The position numbers were made by a program, and so were the translations under genes. The notes below the pieces were generated by a model, which saw nothing but the letters and a program-made list of their open reading frames with translations, was not told the DNA's origin and did no database searches. 64,000 nt of DNA from Globodera rostochiensis (Eukaryota; Nematoda; Chromadorea; Rhabditida; Heteroderidae): the NCBI GenBank assembly GCA_018350325.1, contig JAEVLN010000015.1:1074008-1138007 (forward strand), given 5' to 3'. Below, piece after piece: positions 36,711 to 48,860 of the stretch (position 1 is its first letter; each line of letters opens with the position of its first letter).

Positions 36711-37862
36711 GAAATTTCCAATTGAATTTAATTTAAAAAACGCAGACGGGAACGACTCAGCACTGCTTTTCTTTTCTACCCGCAGCTTTTCCTCCTTCTC
36801 AGTCCCTTTTTTCTCTTCCTACCCGCTCCTCCCCGTGTACAATCTTACAAATAGTCGCGGCAAGGCGTTCAGATGGACTTTTTTGTGCCATTAACCGATA
36901 AAGTTCAGACAAATTTGGACAGCAGTTGCGCCCTTTTCTCGACCGAAAGGGAATTCGCAGTCAAATCCTCCCGGACAGTCACCCGCGCATGGGAAAATTC
37001 GTTCCTCGCCTTCCAGCAGTTTCCATCCGCGCAGAGCAATTCGGGTTCGGGTGAAGACGCATTCACGAATCAATGATCGGAACCGTTATTGCTGAGCGTG
37101 TCGAACTCGTTCCAAATTCCATTTTTGTTGAGAGAAACGGAGTTGAACGAACATCAGAAGCGAGGCAAGGCAAGGCGGAGGACGAGAGGAAAAGATCAAA
37201 CAGCGGGAAACGAGGACGTATTGTTGATGCTAATGTAGCTAATACGGTAACCGCCAATCCGGAAGACAATGAATACAGTAGAGGAGGATGAAGATGGCGG
37301 TGGAATCCAATTCCATAATATTTTAAATAATCTAAAATTCCATTCATAAATCAATTTAATGTATTGAATAAGAAGCCACTAAGTGGCACGACGACAAAAT
37401 GTCCATTTGGTAGGAAATGTTTTCGTTTTGGAAATAAAAAGAAGCTTTTGAGTTGTTCGTGAAATGATGCCATTAGCGCTTGTCTGTTCACTACTGCTTA
37501 AAACAACTTAAAGACGAGAGAAAATTACATTGAATTGCTTAAGCACAGCTACGTAACAGAAAGAAAAAGAGAAAATAGAAATGGTTGAGAGGTGTAAAGA
37601 ACTTAAAGTTAGGTAAATCGGCGGAAAACACGAAAATTCGCATATTATGCAATTAAAAAAAACATTTTTGCACAACAAGAAAGGGATTTTACAAGACGAA
37701 GTAAAAATTGGCGTGCAGCGAATCATCGATAGAAAATTGATTTGAAGTGAGAGAGGCGTAGAAAGTGAGAGCCCTCTTTTATAGGCATTTTCATTTTTTT
37801 GGGATTTCATTTTTGTTGTTTTGGCGTATTGTTTGGAAATTGTGTATTTCTCAATCAGATGG
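36711..37862. other. Intergenic upstream of the kinase gene
   Basis: No recognised gene. AT-rich with short open frames on both strands that show no family features. Confidence 0.5.
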
Positions 37863-37863
37863 C

Positions 37864-37870
37864 CTATATA
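37864..37870 (+). promoter_or_regulatory. TATA box of the TTBK-like kinase gene
   Basis: TATATAA lies about 70 bases upstream of the ATG at 37941. The position suits a short unspliced 5' UTR. It is among the clearest core-promoter motifs in the window. Confidence 0.5.
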
Positions 37871-37940
37871 AGGCAGTGGAATTGTGCATGAGGATCAATC
37901 TACCCACACTTATTTCTGCATCGACAACACTGCGACGACT

Positions 37941-39269
37941 ATGGCCGAGGAACTCGTGACGCTCGAAAATGGAACGCGTGTCTCGGGAGGCCGCTGGACC
38001 ATCACCAAGAAGCTAGGCGCTGGAGCGTTCGGAGCTGTCTATTTGTGCCAGGACGACAAAGGGACGCAGGCAGCACTGAAGACAGAGCCGGTCGTCACAC
38101 CTCATCCACTTCTCGTCATGGAGGTAGGTGTTTGAACTGCTCTTTTTCTGGACTTAATAAATTTTCTTTTTTTTTCAGGCCCATGTAATGCGCAGTCTGG
38201 ACAACCTTCGAGATGGCGATGGAAAACACTTCTGCCGTTGCTTGGACCTTGGACGCGATGAACAACGGGACGGGAAAACTGGAACTATGAAGTCCTTCAA
38301 CTACATTGTGTGAGTTTTGCATGTTGAGAATCGAGCTGTATCATCTAATTTTGATTTTTTTTTTCAGCATGTCGCTGGTCGGGCGCGGCTTGGACGGAGT
38401 TGTTCGCGATGCCGGCGGCCACTTCAGCCCAGGAACGGCGATCGGCGTGTCCATCCAGATGCTCAGCTCGCTCAGGGCCATGCACAGCATTGGATATCTT
38501 CACCGGGACATCAAACCAGGCAACTCAACCATCGGACGACCGGAAGCCAACGAGCTGCGACTTCTCTACATGATCGACTTCGGCATGGCCCGCAAATTCC
38601 TGCGGGATGACGTAAGTTCTAAATGTTTTGGGTTTTTTTCCCTAATAATTTCCCCTTGTTTTAGGGCTCGCATCGACGCCCGCGCACCAACGCCAACTTC
38701 CGAGGGTCGCCGCGATACGCTTCAATCTCCGCGCACATCAACCGTGAGTACTGCCGCAAGGACGACATCGAATCGTGGTTCTACGTCATGATCGAGCTCT
38801 ACAAGGGCGCGCTGCCCTGGGCCAACATAAGCGACATGAAAGCGGTAAGCAGAGCGGGGAGGGGGCAATTTCTAATCAAGCAGTTCATTTCCCTCCCCCC
38901 CGTTTAGATCGGAGACGCGAAGTGCCTGCGCCTGAAAAAACAGCCGGAAGCCGTTCGCCGCCAGGCCATCGCGGACTTGCTTGCGGGATGTCCAAAGGAG
39001 TTCGGCCAAATCCTCAAACACATTGTGAGTCTCTCCTCTTTTAAAACAAATTTAAAAAAATTCATTTTTAACATTTTTAGGACGAAATGAAGTTCAGCGA
39101 CACACCGGACTACGACATGATCATCTCGACTTTGCGCAACTGCATGACCAGCAACGGCTTTCAGGAGCACCCATACGACTGGGAGGTTGGACGACGCAAC
39201 ACTGGACAGGAACAAGCGGCGCCGCGCGGTGGTGGAGGGGGAGGAGGAGGAGACAGCTTCTTCAACTGA
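37941..39269 (+). CDS. CK1/tau-tubulin-kinase-like protein kinase
   Basis: A Ser/Thr kinase of the nematode-expanded TTBK/CK1 group. Six exons (37941-38123, 38179-38309, 38368-38611, 38665-38844, 38908-39024, 39081-39269) give 347 residues in one frame. The Gly-rich loop is GAGAFGAVY (26-34), the ATP-binding lysine is Lys47 (AALK), the catalytic loop is HRDIKPGN (150-157) with Asp152, and the Mg-binding motif is DFG (175-177) followed by MAR. The wording RPEANELR between the catalytic loop and DFG, and the activation region RRPRTNANFRGSPRYASISA, match the TTBK subfamily. The C-terminus after the lobe is short, ending in a Gly-rich stretch and FFN. In C. elegans many such kinases are expressed in the male germline; that is family knowledge, not seen here. 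A TATA box precedes the gene. Confidence 0.92.
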
Positions 39270-40107
39270 TGAGCCATGCAGAACCCAGATCGATGTCTAC
39301 GATGCATTGTGTGAATTCAACACCATTTGATCATATTTGCTATTGTCATTGGGCATATGTCTCTTGCGACATTGATCGCTGTCTCATATCAGCATCATTA
39401 TATTGTTTCGCATCCCCATTGATATCTCACCTCTCACGGCATAACTCTAAACTCGTACATTCTGTCTGTGTCCACTAAATAATCAGCCGTTTGTGTAACA
39501 TGTCATATCTATTTATCTGTATTGTATGTGTGTAAGAGTAATCCAATAAAACGATGTTTGGATGCTTTGAATTTGTGTCAATTGTTTTTGTAAAATTTTG
39601 TTGAGCTGTAGTGATTGATTACTTCGGGTAGAAATTTTGGAAAAATGGTAAAATAGGTACAAAAATCTTCCAGATCCCTAAAATTGGTTCGAGCCTATTT
39701 TAGACGGAAAAGCCCAAAAGGTCCGAATAGTCCCGTTAAATCGACGAATTTTCCAACAATACATTTTTTTCATGCATAACTCATAATCACTAAATGTAGC
39801 ATAGCCGAGGCCGGTGACGGAGAAATGAAAAAAGCTCAAAATCACGATGAGTATTATTATTTTGGCATTTAAATTGCCAATTTACCGATAAATATGTATG
39901 TATCCCACTTCAGTGATGAAATTGAAGTGAGTGGTCTTTCCGATCCCGGCTTTCACTGTCCCGGTACTGATTTTTCCCAAAATTCCCGGTCCCGACTAAC
40001 TAAAAAACTAGAATAATACGCGAAAAAGCCTTTTAGTTAATACATTCATTAAATTGAAGATTTGATCGACTCAATTGCAGTGCAAATCCTTAAAATATTA
40101 TTTTGCG
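39270..40107. other. Intergenic between kinase gene and mtr-4 copy
   Basis: An AATAAA at 39545 fits the end of the kinase transcript. Between 39795 and 40016 are CCGAGGCCGG and TTCCCGGTCCCGAC sequences resembling decayed ends of the inverted-repeat element at 18781. No gene is seen. Confidence 0.45.
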
Positions 40108-42535
40108 ATGGACGCCTTGCTGGATGACATCGATGGCGGGGAGCAGGAGAATAGTGAAAATGAAAGTGCATCGTCTCAACAACAGTCCTCCAACACGATG
40201 GAGCGGCTGGAACATGAAAAGCAGACCCAGGCTCGAGCATTTTCCGAAAATTTGCTGGCCAAATTGGGCGGCGGTGGAAGTGCTGATCAATTGGCACGTT
40301 CGCGCAAACGTTCAGCCACGGATGCTAACGGTGTTCAGCAGCAGGATGAAGCATCACCACCAGCGAAAGTGGCAGTCAGAGGTTTGTCTTACTGAACTGT
40401 TTGTTTGGCAAGGACCAAATACCATAAATATCTAAAACGGATTCCATTTTAATCAAAATCATTGCATAGTTTTAGATTCCGAGTCCAACATCAAGGATGA
40501 AGTGGACGGCGAACTTGGAGATGATGTTGAGAATCGGTTTATTGTGAATTGTAAACGGATCCGCTCCATTCAATATGCCGCCGAGACGAACTGCAATCAC
40601 GAGGTTCAACCAGCCGTCTTGGCTTTTTATTGGTTTTACAACAAATTACTTACTTCACAGGTCGTTTATCCATTTGACGTAGAACATATGCCGTTGAAAA
40701 AGTCGTCGAATCCCGCAAAATTCTACGAGTTCAAACTCGACATGTTCCAAAAGCAGGCTATCAAATGTTTGGACAACAGCCAATCGGTGCTGGTCTCTGC
40801 GCATACGTCGGCCGGGAAAACTGTCGCGGCACTGTGCGTTTTGTTCAAATTTCGATAGTTTCGTTAAATTCGATCAATTTGATAAATATTGCCTTCATTC
40901 CAGATATGCAATTGCGATGGCTTTACGTGACAAGCAGCGTGTGATTTACACGTCCCCAATCAAAGCGTTGAGCAACCAGAAGTACCGTGAACTCGTCGAA
41001 GAGTTTGAGGGGCTGGGTGATCTTTGACGAGATTCACTATATGCGCGACAAAGGTTAGCCGGGGGGGGGGGGGTGTTCCCCTGTTCTTATTTCCTTTGAA
41101 GCGGAAATGGGTGAACCAAGCCCCACCTTTGCCTTTGCTTAGATTTAAACCCATTTTTTCTTTTTCTTAACAGAACGCCAACTTTGCCAAGGCGATGAGT
41201 TGTTTAAAGATGGATAACCAGCGGCGAATACATCCAAATGAGCGGACGCGCGGGGAGACGGGGAAAGGACGATAAGGGCCTGGTCATTTTGATGGTTGAC
41301 CAGCAAATGAGCTCGGAGACGGTCGTGCAAATAATAAAAGTGCGCCATTTATTATAATATGATAAATGGTCAATTTGTTTCGTTTTTCAGGGAACGAGCG
41401 ACGCGCTGAACTCCCATCCGTCTGACTTACAACATGGTGCTCAACTTGTTACGGGTGCCGGACATTAACCCGGAGTTCCTCCTGGAAAAGTCTTTCTACC
41501 AGTGGCAGAACTACTCACGACTCCCGGACCTTTTGCAGGGTCGGAGAGTTTATCAAAATTCCAACGGATTTTTTGAAATTTAGCCCTCAACGTGAAGAGA
41601 CAGCTCTACCAGGGCGCACAGGTTGATCATCTGCAGGAACTGGAAGGACTCTTTAGGCTGGAGAAGCAAATTGAGCAGCAGAAGAGCACTGTCAAAGGGT
41701 TGGTGTTGAGGCCGGCCAAAGTCGTCCGCTTCTTTCAGCTGGGCCGAATGCTCAAGGTAATTACTTTTGATTAAGTCGTATATGGTTTCATTGCTTATCT
41801 GTTTCTCAATGCTCAGCTCAAATGCTTCGACAAGGACTTCGGTTGGGGCGTGCTGATCAAGTACAACAAGAAGCCGAACCCGCTGAACCCCCTGTCGCCT
41901 GAATTGCTTTACTTCATCGACGCGGCGGTGTTCGTCTCGCGGGAGTGCGAGAACTTTGTGCAGAATTTGTGTGCGATGAAACCCCCGGCGGCCGGGGAGA
42001 CGGGAGTTGTGGTGGTGTTGCCCTTCGCGTTCGACTGCATCCAGGCGGTGAGCACAATTCGGCTGAAGGTCCCCCAGGAGCTGAAGAGCAAGGAGGCATG
42101 CCAGGCGGTGGGGAAGACAATTTTGGTAAGTTTGGGTTCAATTGAAGAGCAACTTCAGACAGGACAGTCCCCGTTCAGAATTGGGGACTGAACTTCGTAA
42201 AGTTGCGAAATCGAACATGAAAATGAACAGATGGCATCGTTTGCTCAAATGTTAAGCGATGTCTCTATAATTTCCAAACAAATTTTATGCTAAAAAGAAT
42301 GATTTGAACATTTCCAACCATTAATCTCGCCAGGAGACCAAACGGCGCTTTCGAACAGTTCATCCCGGAGTTGGACCCCATCGAGCACATGAACATCTCG
42401 GACCCGCAGCTGAAGAAGTCCCTAGAGGAGTTGAGAAAGTGCGAGGAGCGTTTCAAGGAGCATCCGTTGAGGAGTCGGGTCGACTTTGATGAGTTGTGGA
42501 CGGCTTTCATGAACAGAACCATCTTTTTTGTGTAA
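40108..42535 (+). pseudogene. mtr-4: Decayed copy of the MTR4 (Ski2-like) exosome helicase gene
   Basis: MTR4 is the nuclear DExH RNA helicase that feeds RNA to the exosome. The 5' part is intact: MDALLDDIDGG at 40108, [20 protein letters not shown], the Walker A motif SAHTSAGKT and [16 protein letters not shown] (to about 41010). Directly after EEFEG the sequence jumps to [13 protein letters not shown] (motif II, about 41016-41053) in another frame, so the 50 or so residues normally between them are missing. The next piece (NFAKAMSCLKDG) is followed directly by GEYIQMSGRAGRRGKDDKGL (motif VI), so motifs III to V are absent. Near 41430 a frameshift separates GTSDALNS from [20 protein letters not shown]. 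Sequence continues through QLGRMLK and PELDPIEHMNISDPQLKKSL and stops at 42535, without the C-terminal helical domain. Introns are retained, so this is a degraded DNA-level duplicate rather than a retrocopy. Assembly error is the alternative. Confidence 0.8.
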
Positions 42536-43285
42536 TTCAATTTTTTTTTTTTTGCGTTGTCTGTTCTCAATTTTGTGTTAAAAATCGGTTTAAAAAAAGC
42601 ATTTATTTTGACTGATTTTTACGTGTGCTTGGCGGCGATCGGTGCCTTTGCCTTATATCGAAATGAATTAGTTTGATGAATGAAATGAACTTCTTTTAAT
42701 ATTCCTTTAGCGACTGCTTAAGCCGTCCATTCCTTCGACTCGCGCTGTGTGGCGCCTCTACCAACTTTCTTTCCGCCCGAATTTGTTATGAGTCCCTCCC
42801 CCGTCGGCACTGTGTGGCGGGCACTTCGTTCCAAATTGCAAATTAATTCACCCCCCGGAGGGGGGGGGGGGGACAAGTTTGGCGGTTGGAATGATGAATT
42901 GGATAGACTGCTGGGAGAAGACGGGGAGGGGGGGGGGGAGATTGTGCTGTGGGGTCCGAGTTTTGCATTCCTTCCGTCCATTTATGGGTGAATTTATTAT
43001 TAATCCGATTCGATTTCATCAATTCTTGAGTTGGGTTGCGCTGGGAATGGTAATACCTAAAATGGTTCGTCCGGTTTTGGAGTGACGCCGAAATTGTTTT
43101 TTTTTAGAAAATCAAATAATGTTTTCTACGGTAAAATATGCGTAGAAACACGGATCCAAGTTCAGAAGGTTTTAACATTTTTAATTTGAGAAAGTTTTGC
43201 GTAAATTTACGGCCAATTAAGCACAATAAATCAATCAAATCATTCAATCATCCAAACAAAATTGTTTTAATTGTCCGTTTTCTCA
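42536..43285. other. Intergenic with G runs
   Basis: No gene seen. G homopolymers near 42858 and 42930 produce spurious open frames. Confidence 0.5.
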
Positions 43286-44406
43286 ATGAATTCGCGTCCC
43301 CTCACAATTGTCTTGCGTCGCCTCTCCTCTTCAACTTCTTCCGCCGCTCTTCCGCCCTACCGGACGGCCATTGTCCATCCAATTGTACGTGTTGACCACG
43401 CGGGCGAATTGGCGGCCGACAGCGTGCGTAAATTGAACTGCTTGAATCTGATGAAATAGTAATCGAAAAAAAACATTCAATCGCCTTCCCCCCCCCCCTT
43501 TCAGATTTATGCCGGGCAACTCGCCGTTCTGCCCAAAAATCATCGCCTCGTCCCGGTGGTTGAAGAAATGCGACGGGAAGAGAAGCGCCATTTGGACGAA
43601 ATGGAACGGCTGGTGGCCAAGTATGGTGTGAGGCCGACAGCGCTTGCACCCATTTGTTCGGTGGCCGGTTTCTTGTTGGGTGAGGGTGAGGGGGAAGCGA
43701 CATGAATTGCCGGGGGGGGGGTCCTTCTTTCTTTAGGGTTTATAAATTAATAATCGGACACAAAAAGGAGAGTAGAGCGGGCCACCCTTATGGCCTCTAT
43801 TTTTTCAAAACTCTAACAGAGAGTGATTTTGGGATTGTTTTTTACATTCTTCTCACTGTATATTGTACTAATTACATATTTCTGTCGCTAAAAGTTATCC
43901 CCTCAGGTGCCGGCACCGCTTTGATGGGCGAAAAGGCGGCGATGGCATGCACAATTGCCGTTGAGGAGGTCATTGGACAGGTGGGACACAATTTGAAGCT
44001 GTATTTTTGTGTTGTGCTGTTTCGACTCGTACCAAAATGCCATTGTCTCAAAACCAACAAAATGTTACGCAAAAACAGATTCTTTAGGCACTTAACTTTC
44101 CGAACTGAATTCCCTTTTAAAATTTGATCAGAATTTTTTGCAGCATTACAACGACCAGATCAAGCAGTTGCTGGCGGACAACCCGGACGCAAACCGCGAG
44201 CTGATGGAGAAGTTGGTCGAATTTCGGGACGATGAAATGGAACATCACGACACGGGCGTTCGGTACGAGGGCCTTGAGGCGCCCTTTTACGACGGTGGGT
44301 GCCGCCACCCCATTTTATAAGTGCCAAATTCCCCCAATTTTCAGCCCTAAAAACAGTCATCCAGACCGGGTGCAAGACGGCCATTTGGATTACGCAAAGA
44401 ATTTGA
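43286..44406 (+). CDS. clk-1: 5-demethoxyubiquinone hydroxylase COQ7/CLK-1
   Basis: This is a mitochondrial inner-membrane di-iron monooxygenase that hydroxylates demethoxyubiquinone in ubiquinone synthesis. Five exons (43286-43423, 43505-43679, 43907-43980, 44144-44294, 44345-44406) give 199 residues. The first 25 residues are Arg/Ser-rich without acidic residues (MNSRPLTIVLRRLSS), as in a mitochondrial targeting peptide. The di-iron ligands are visible in the usual places: HAGE, EEKRHLDEME (E-x-x-H), ACTIAVEEVIGQHYNDQ and DDEMEHHDTG (E-x-x-H). The C-terminus ALKTVIQTGCKTAIWITQRI matches the family end. Length and exon phases are all consistent. Loss of clk-1 in C. elegans slows development and extends life. 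Confidence 0.95.
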
Positions 44407-47154
44407 TTCGATCGATCGATCCGTCCGCCGTTTTGACAATTTTAATCCCCTCCCCCGGCGAACGATTTGTGCCAATTTTTCTCTCTGAATGATGGCCCAT
44501 TTGTTCAATTTTCCATCGGTAAAAAAGGCAAAACTGGTTGGATGTGAGAGATGGCAAAAAGGGGGGAAAATTGAAAGAAAAGGTGCGCTGTGAGTGGTGG
44601 CAAATTAATTTCCGCCACAATGCCCTCGGGGGATGACAGTCAAATGGCACACTGTGAAGGGGGGGGGGAGAGGGGAGGGGGTGGCGGATGGGCAAAAGGA
44701 AAGGGGAGGAATTTTTGGGTGGTGGCAAATGGGCGATTTGTTGTGAGGGCTCCTAAAGATCTTTTTACTACATGCCGACAGTGGCGGGTGTGACCTTATT
44801 TTTGGGAATTTTGACCCAAAACAAATGGGGTAAATCGGAAAAATCACTGTCCAGAGAAGTCATTTTTAACGAAAACCCAAAAACTTCTTTCCCAAGACGA
44901 GGGATTGGCCACCGATTTTTACATTAGGCATTTCACACCGAATCGCCCATTCGCATGAATTTTACAAATTGCCCAATTCTCAGTCTCAGATCCATTGGAT
45001 TTTGTTGGTCAAAAAGTCGGCTAAACATTCTCTCATCCCCAAGAAAATATACAAAAATTTTAAACTTTTCAAAAATGCGAAAGGTCGGGCAAAAGTGGGA
45101 AATGATCAAATTGCGGGACGCGAATGCCTTTGGTTGTGTGCCCATTTTGCACAACCTTCGGGGCGAACCGATTGGCTCGTGTCGCCCCCATTGGCGCTCG
45201 GCTGGAAGTCGCTGCCGCCGCCGCGTTCTGTCCTTTCCATCCCCGCCGGCGGTCATTCTTCATTCTTTTGCCGGTGAATGAAAAGGGGGGGGGCTAAAAT
45301 TGATTAAAAGGACCGAAGAAAATAACTGAAATTGGGCGCGGTGATTGGCGACTTCGTGGGCGACAGAGAAACATTTTGAGCAAAAGGCTTTTCAGCTTAA
45401 GCCGAAAGCGCCGGCGCCCTGGGCCGAAAGTGGCGGCGGTGCCTAACGCCGTTAAACGCTAGAGCCCGGCGAAACCGAGATTTGGGGATGGGCCGAGATC
45501 TGGACTCCCGGGATAAAAAATCTCGAAATTCCGAGAGTCCAGCAGGCCTCGGCCCATCCCCAAATCTCGGTCTCGGTCTCGGATTTTTCAAAATTCCGGG
45601 CTCTATTAAACAGCCGAAAATTCGGTACTAAATTGCAACTCGCGCAAATCTTTGCACGGCTTTTGGCTTGGCTTGTTGCTGTTGTTCCATCAAACAAATA
45701 ACGCCAAAATGTTGAGGGCAGAGAAATAAAGTACAATCGAAAATTCATTTCGTTCCCTCCGACCACCCCCCCCCCGGGGGACGCGCAACAGATGGCTAAT
45801 TAATTGTCTTGTGCTTTCTCCCATATTGGGCCACTTGGCCACTTTTGACAGTTTCAGTGGTAAAGCTGCTTTATCCTGCCCAACAAATGGAACACAATGA
45901 CACCGGAGGGGATGCTGCCCAAAAAACCGTTTCTTTTTCGAATTCCCCCCCCCCCCCATTTTTTCATCCATTTTCCCATGCCCCCCCCCCCCCCGCCGCC
46001 CATTACCCAAAAATTTCTGCCGCTTTTCCACTCCGTCGAATTCATAATAATGGTAATGTTTTTGAGGATGAATGAATGAAATGAATGGCGTACGTACAGC
46101 AAACGAACGAACGTTCGGAGGTGTGAGGTGAAAAGTTACCGTAATCGCCGGAGGGCGAATTGACCCAATTAGGCGGAGGGGGGGGGGGGGGGGGGTAAAA
46201 TAAAACGGAGGCGATGATGGATGATGATGAAAGATGATGATGGTGGTGGTTGTAATGACCATTGTTGAGCCCCTCCCCCCCCCCCCCCTTTCCCCACCTC
46301 ACCGCCTCCGGCATCCATCTTTAAGGCAGTTTTTGTAAAGCAAAAAGTTTGGTTAATGCGTCGACGATATTTGGCAGAAGCATAGCCCCGGAGGGGATGA
46401 AAAGTGTAAAAGGTGAAGAGAAAGGCTAATCAAAAGACACGATTCGACTAATGGACATTTGGGGATGGTCGAGAGATTGTCTCGGTTTTGCTCTTGCCAA
46501 AAAAAAATTCTGTTTTCCTTTTTTATAAGGAAATTTCCGTACATTTTATTTATAAATGTTTTGAGAATGAATGTGAAAATGGCTAAAATTTCAGGATTTT
46601 CAGCTTCAAAGCCGCCCGCGTGTTACGGTGCCGAAAAAACATGAAAAACTCCGCAAACATTTGAACGAACGAACGAACAAAACTTCGCCCGATTACAAAT
46701 TGCGTCCCGCCCCCCCCCCGCCCCCCCCCCCGCCCATTGGACGGCGTTTGCCCAATGGGCGGAGGGAATTGGGGGGGGGGGGTGGGCGGGGGGGGCGTAT
46801 TTGTTGGGAAAGACAAATATTATGTTGAGTCGCCGCGGGGGAGGGGGGCGGAGTCGAATTGGGTGCATACGAACGGTCGTCGGTCAGTCAGTTCAAGGAC
46901 ATTTTGAGGGCAGCAATATTTGCCTTTTAGCCAATGTCCAGAAACGACGGCACCGCCGCCGGGCATTTACACAGACTGGAGACCAACCAACCAACCCGGG
47001 ATTGGTTTGGTTCTTGTAATTCCCAGCGCTTTCGACAATTCGGGCTTCATTGTGCCATTTCAGGACATTCGGGGGGCGCCTTCTTTTGCATCAACCAAAC
47101 AAATTCAATTCAAATTTTAAAATATTTCTTCGGCACAAAATTCTCTGCCAGAAA
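44407..47154. other. Homopolymer-rich intergenic region upstream of lin-31
   Basis: No recognised gene in 2.7 kb. It contains many C or G runs (44662, 45286, 45766, 45945, 45980, 46180, 46266, 46710-46730, 46771) and a 146-base inverted-repeat element at 45460. Translations here are Pro- or Gly-rich artefacts. Confidence 0.5.
45460..45605. mobile_element. MITE-like inverted-repeat element
   Basis: The ends TAGAGCCCGG (45460) and CCGGGCTCTA (to 45605) are exact inverted repeats. Inside, GAGATTTGGGGATGGGCCGAG pairs with CTCGGCCCATCCCCAAATCTC. Flanks TTAAACGC (45452-45459) and TTAAACAG (45606-45613) share six of eight bases and may be a degenerate target duplication. Confidence 0.7.
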
Positions 47155-48860
47155 ATGCCGCGCCCCGTCAAGAGTTCTTTTGAGGATCAGGTGAGTGAGT
47201 GAAAGGCCGCTGAATAATTAATTGCATTTGGGGGACAATGTGCCGGCTTTTGCTCAGAAGCCGCCGTTCTCTTACATTTGGCTCACTTATATGGCAATTC
47301 AAAGCAGCGAGGACAAAATGTTGCCGTTGACGGACATTTACAAGTTCATTATGGACCGTTTTCCGTTCTATCGACAAAACACGCGGCGATGGCAGGCGCG
47401 TTTTTAATGGGCGGGGGTGGGGGGACGGCGGAGGTTTTTAAAAATTGGAAAAGAATTTGTGCCCGTAAAATTTGTTCAGCATTCGGGGAAAAAGGGCATT
47501 TTTGTTGGCTAGCAATTTGTGGTTGAACAAACAAAATGAATGCGTTCAGAATTCCCTTCGGCACAATTTGTCCTTCAACGATTGCTTCATCAAAGTGCCA
47601 CGACGCTCGGACAAACCGGGCAAAGTGAGTGGGCGGCTACCAGGAGGGGGGGGGGGGAGGAGAGAAGCCCGGTCTCTGGGTCCGTTGTGCCATTCTCCGA
47701 TCACTTTGCTTCAATCAGAGCCATCGTTTGATTAGGCAAACCGGGGAACTCGGCACTTTTTGTAGGTTCCCATGCTCTTTTTATTTGATCGATTCTTCCA
47801 ATTTTCAAATGGTTTGTTTGCCTTTAGGGCTCCTGCTGGGCCATTCACCCGAAGGCAATACAAATGTTCGAAAACGGAAGTTGCCTCCGGCGTCAGAAAC
47901 GCTTCAAAGTGCGAAAGATCAGAAAACAAATTTAATTGGGATTTTAAATTTGTTTCAGCTTGATCCGTTCGCCCCGGGGCGATTGTCAAAGCGTAAAATG
48001 GCGGCACAACGAACGGAAGGGGGAAAAAGAAAAAGCATTAATGGAGAGGAATTGGCATCATTAGCGGCAAGGAGGAGGATGAGGACAACGGGCGGCAGTG
48101 CCGAAGGGTTGTCGACAGAAATGGGCGTGGACCTCAACACGAACGACGCCGGCGACGGCGACTCGTCGGGGGAGGAATGGCGACAGCGGGAACAGCAACA
48201 AATGGCGGCCACTATGATGGTGCTAAGCTCGGCCCATCGCATTCTGATGCTGCACCAGCTTGGAGAGGTCGGTGGTCATCTCCAACCGACCCCCCCCCCT
48301 CACCCCGTCGGCGGGGTTTTCGGGAATCCCGAGGAATCTCCCGTCTCGAGACCCACCTAATTATACACAAATTCCCGTTGCAGCTTTGTCCACCCCCGAG
48401 AGGTCGGTGGTCATCTTCAATCGAGCCCCCCCCCGTCGGCGGGGTTTTCGGGAATCCCGAGGAATCCCCTTGTCTCGAGACCCAAACATCCCTAATCATA
48501 CATAAATTCCCATTGCAGCTTTGTCCACCTCCACCGACAACACAGGCGATGCTCCCCTTCCTTCTCCAACCGCCGCCGTTCATTGCCCCTCCGGCGCTGG
48601 ACAACATTTGCCCCCACCATCTTCCACTCTTCAACCAGCAACAGAAACAACAGCAGCAGCACACATTCGCCCTATCACCCGTGGACGTCAAACATTCACT
48701 ACAACAACTCCTCAAGCTCCCCATAGCATTCCAACAAGACCAAGCAGTACATCCGCCCGTTTGTCCCTTTCTTCCGCTTCCGGCTTCCTCCTCCTCTTAC
48801 TCCTCCTCCTCATCTTCTGCTTCTTCCGCCTTTTCCATCTCATCTTTGTTGGCGGAATGA
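47155..48860 (+). CDS. lin-31: Forkhead transcription factor LIN-31 (FoxB type)
   Basis: LIN-31 is a nuclear winged-helix factor that acts downstream of MAP kinase in vulval fate choice in C. elegans. Six exons (47155-47190, 47258-47395, 47550-47624, 47828-47908, 47959-48267, 48519-48860) give about 326 residues in phase. The protein starts [12 protein letters not shown] and runs straight into the forkhead domain: [60 protein letters not shown] and [20 protein letters not shown], ending RRQKRFK. A forkhead placed at the very N-terminus is typical of FoxB/LIN-31. The tail is low-complexity, Gln/Pro/Ser-rich. The donor after RRWQ is GC, not GT, fixed by the invariant [11 protein letters not shown] junction. 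The fifth intron is tandemly duplicated (separate entry). Confidence 0.93.
48263..48532 (+). repeat. Tandem duplication (135-bp offset) of an intron in lin-31
   Basis: GAGAGGTCGGTGGTCATCT occurs at 48263 and again at 48398. The acceptor TTGCAGCTTTGTCCACC recurs at the same 135-base offset (acceptor AG ending 48383 and 48518). Each copy thus carries a donor and an acceptor. Between them lies a potential 19-base exon (48384-48402), which would shift the frame if included, so splicing probably skips it. Confidence 0.9.

Noticed and set aside
36873..37347. Short frames on both strands between the Ig gene and the kinase gene
   Set aside because: They overlap each other on opposite strands, lack recognisable motifs and have no consistent exon neighbours.
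39680..39700. GGTTCGAGCC resembling a tRNA T-loop
   Set aside because: No acceptor stem, D arm or anticodon arm can be placed around it.
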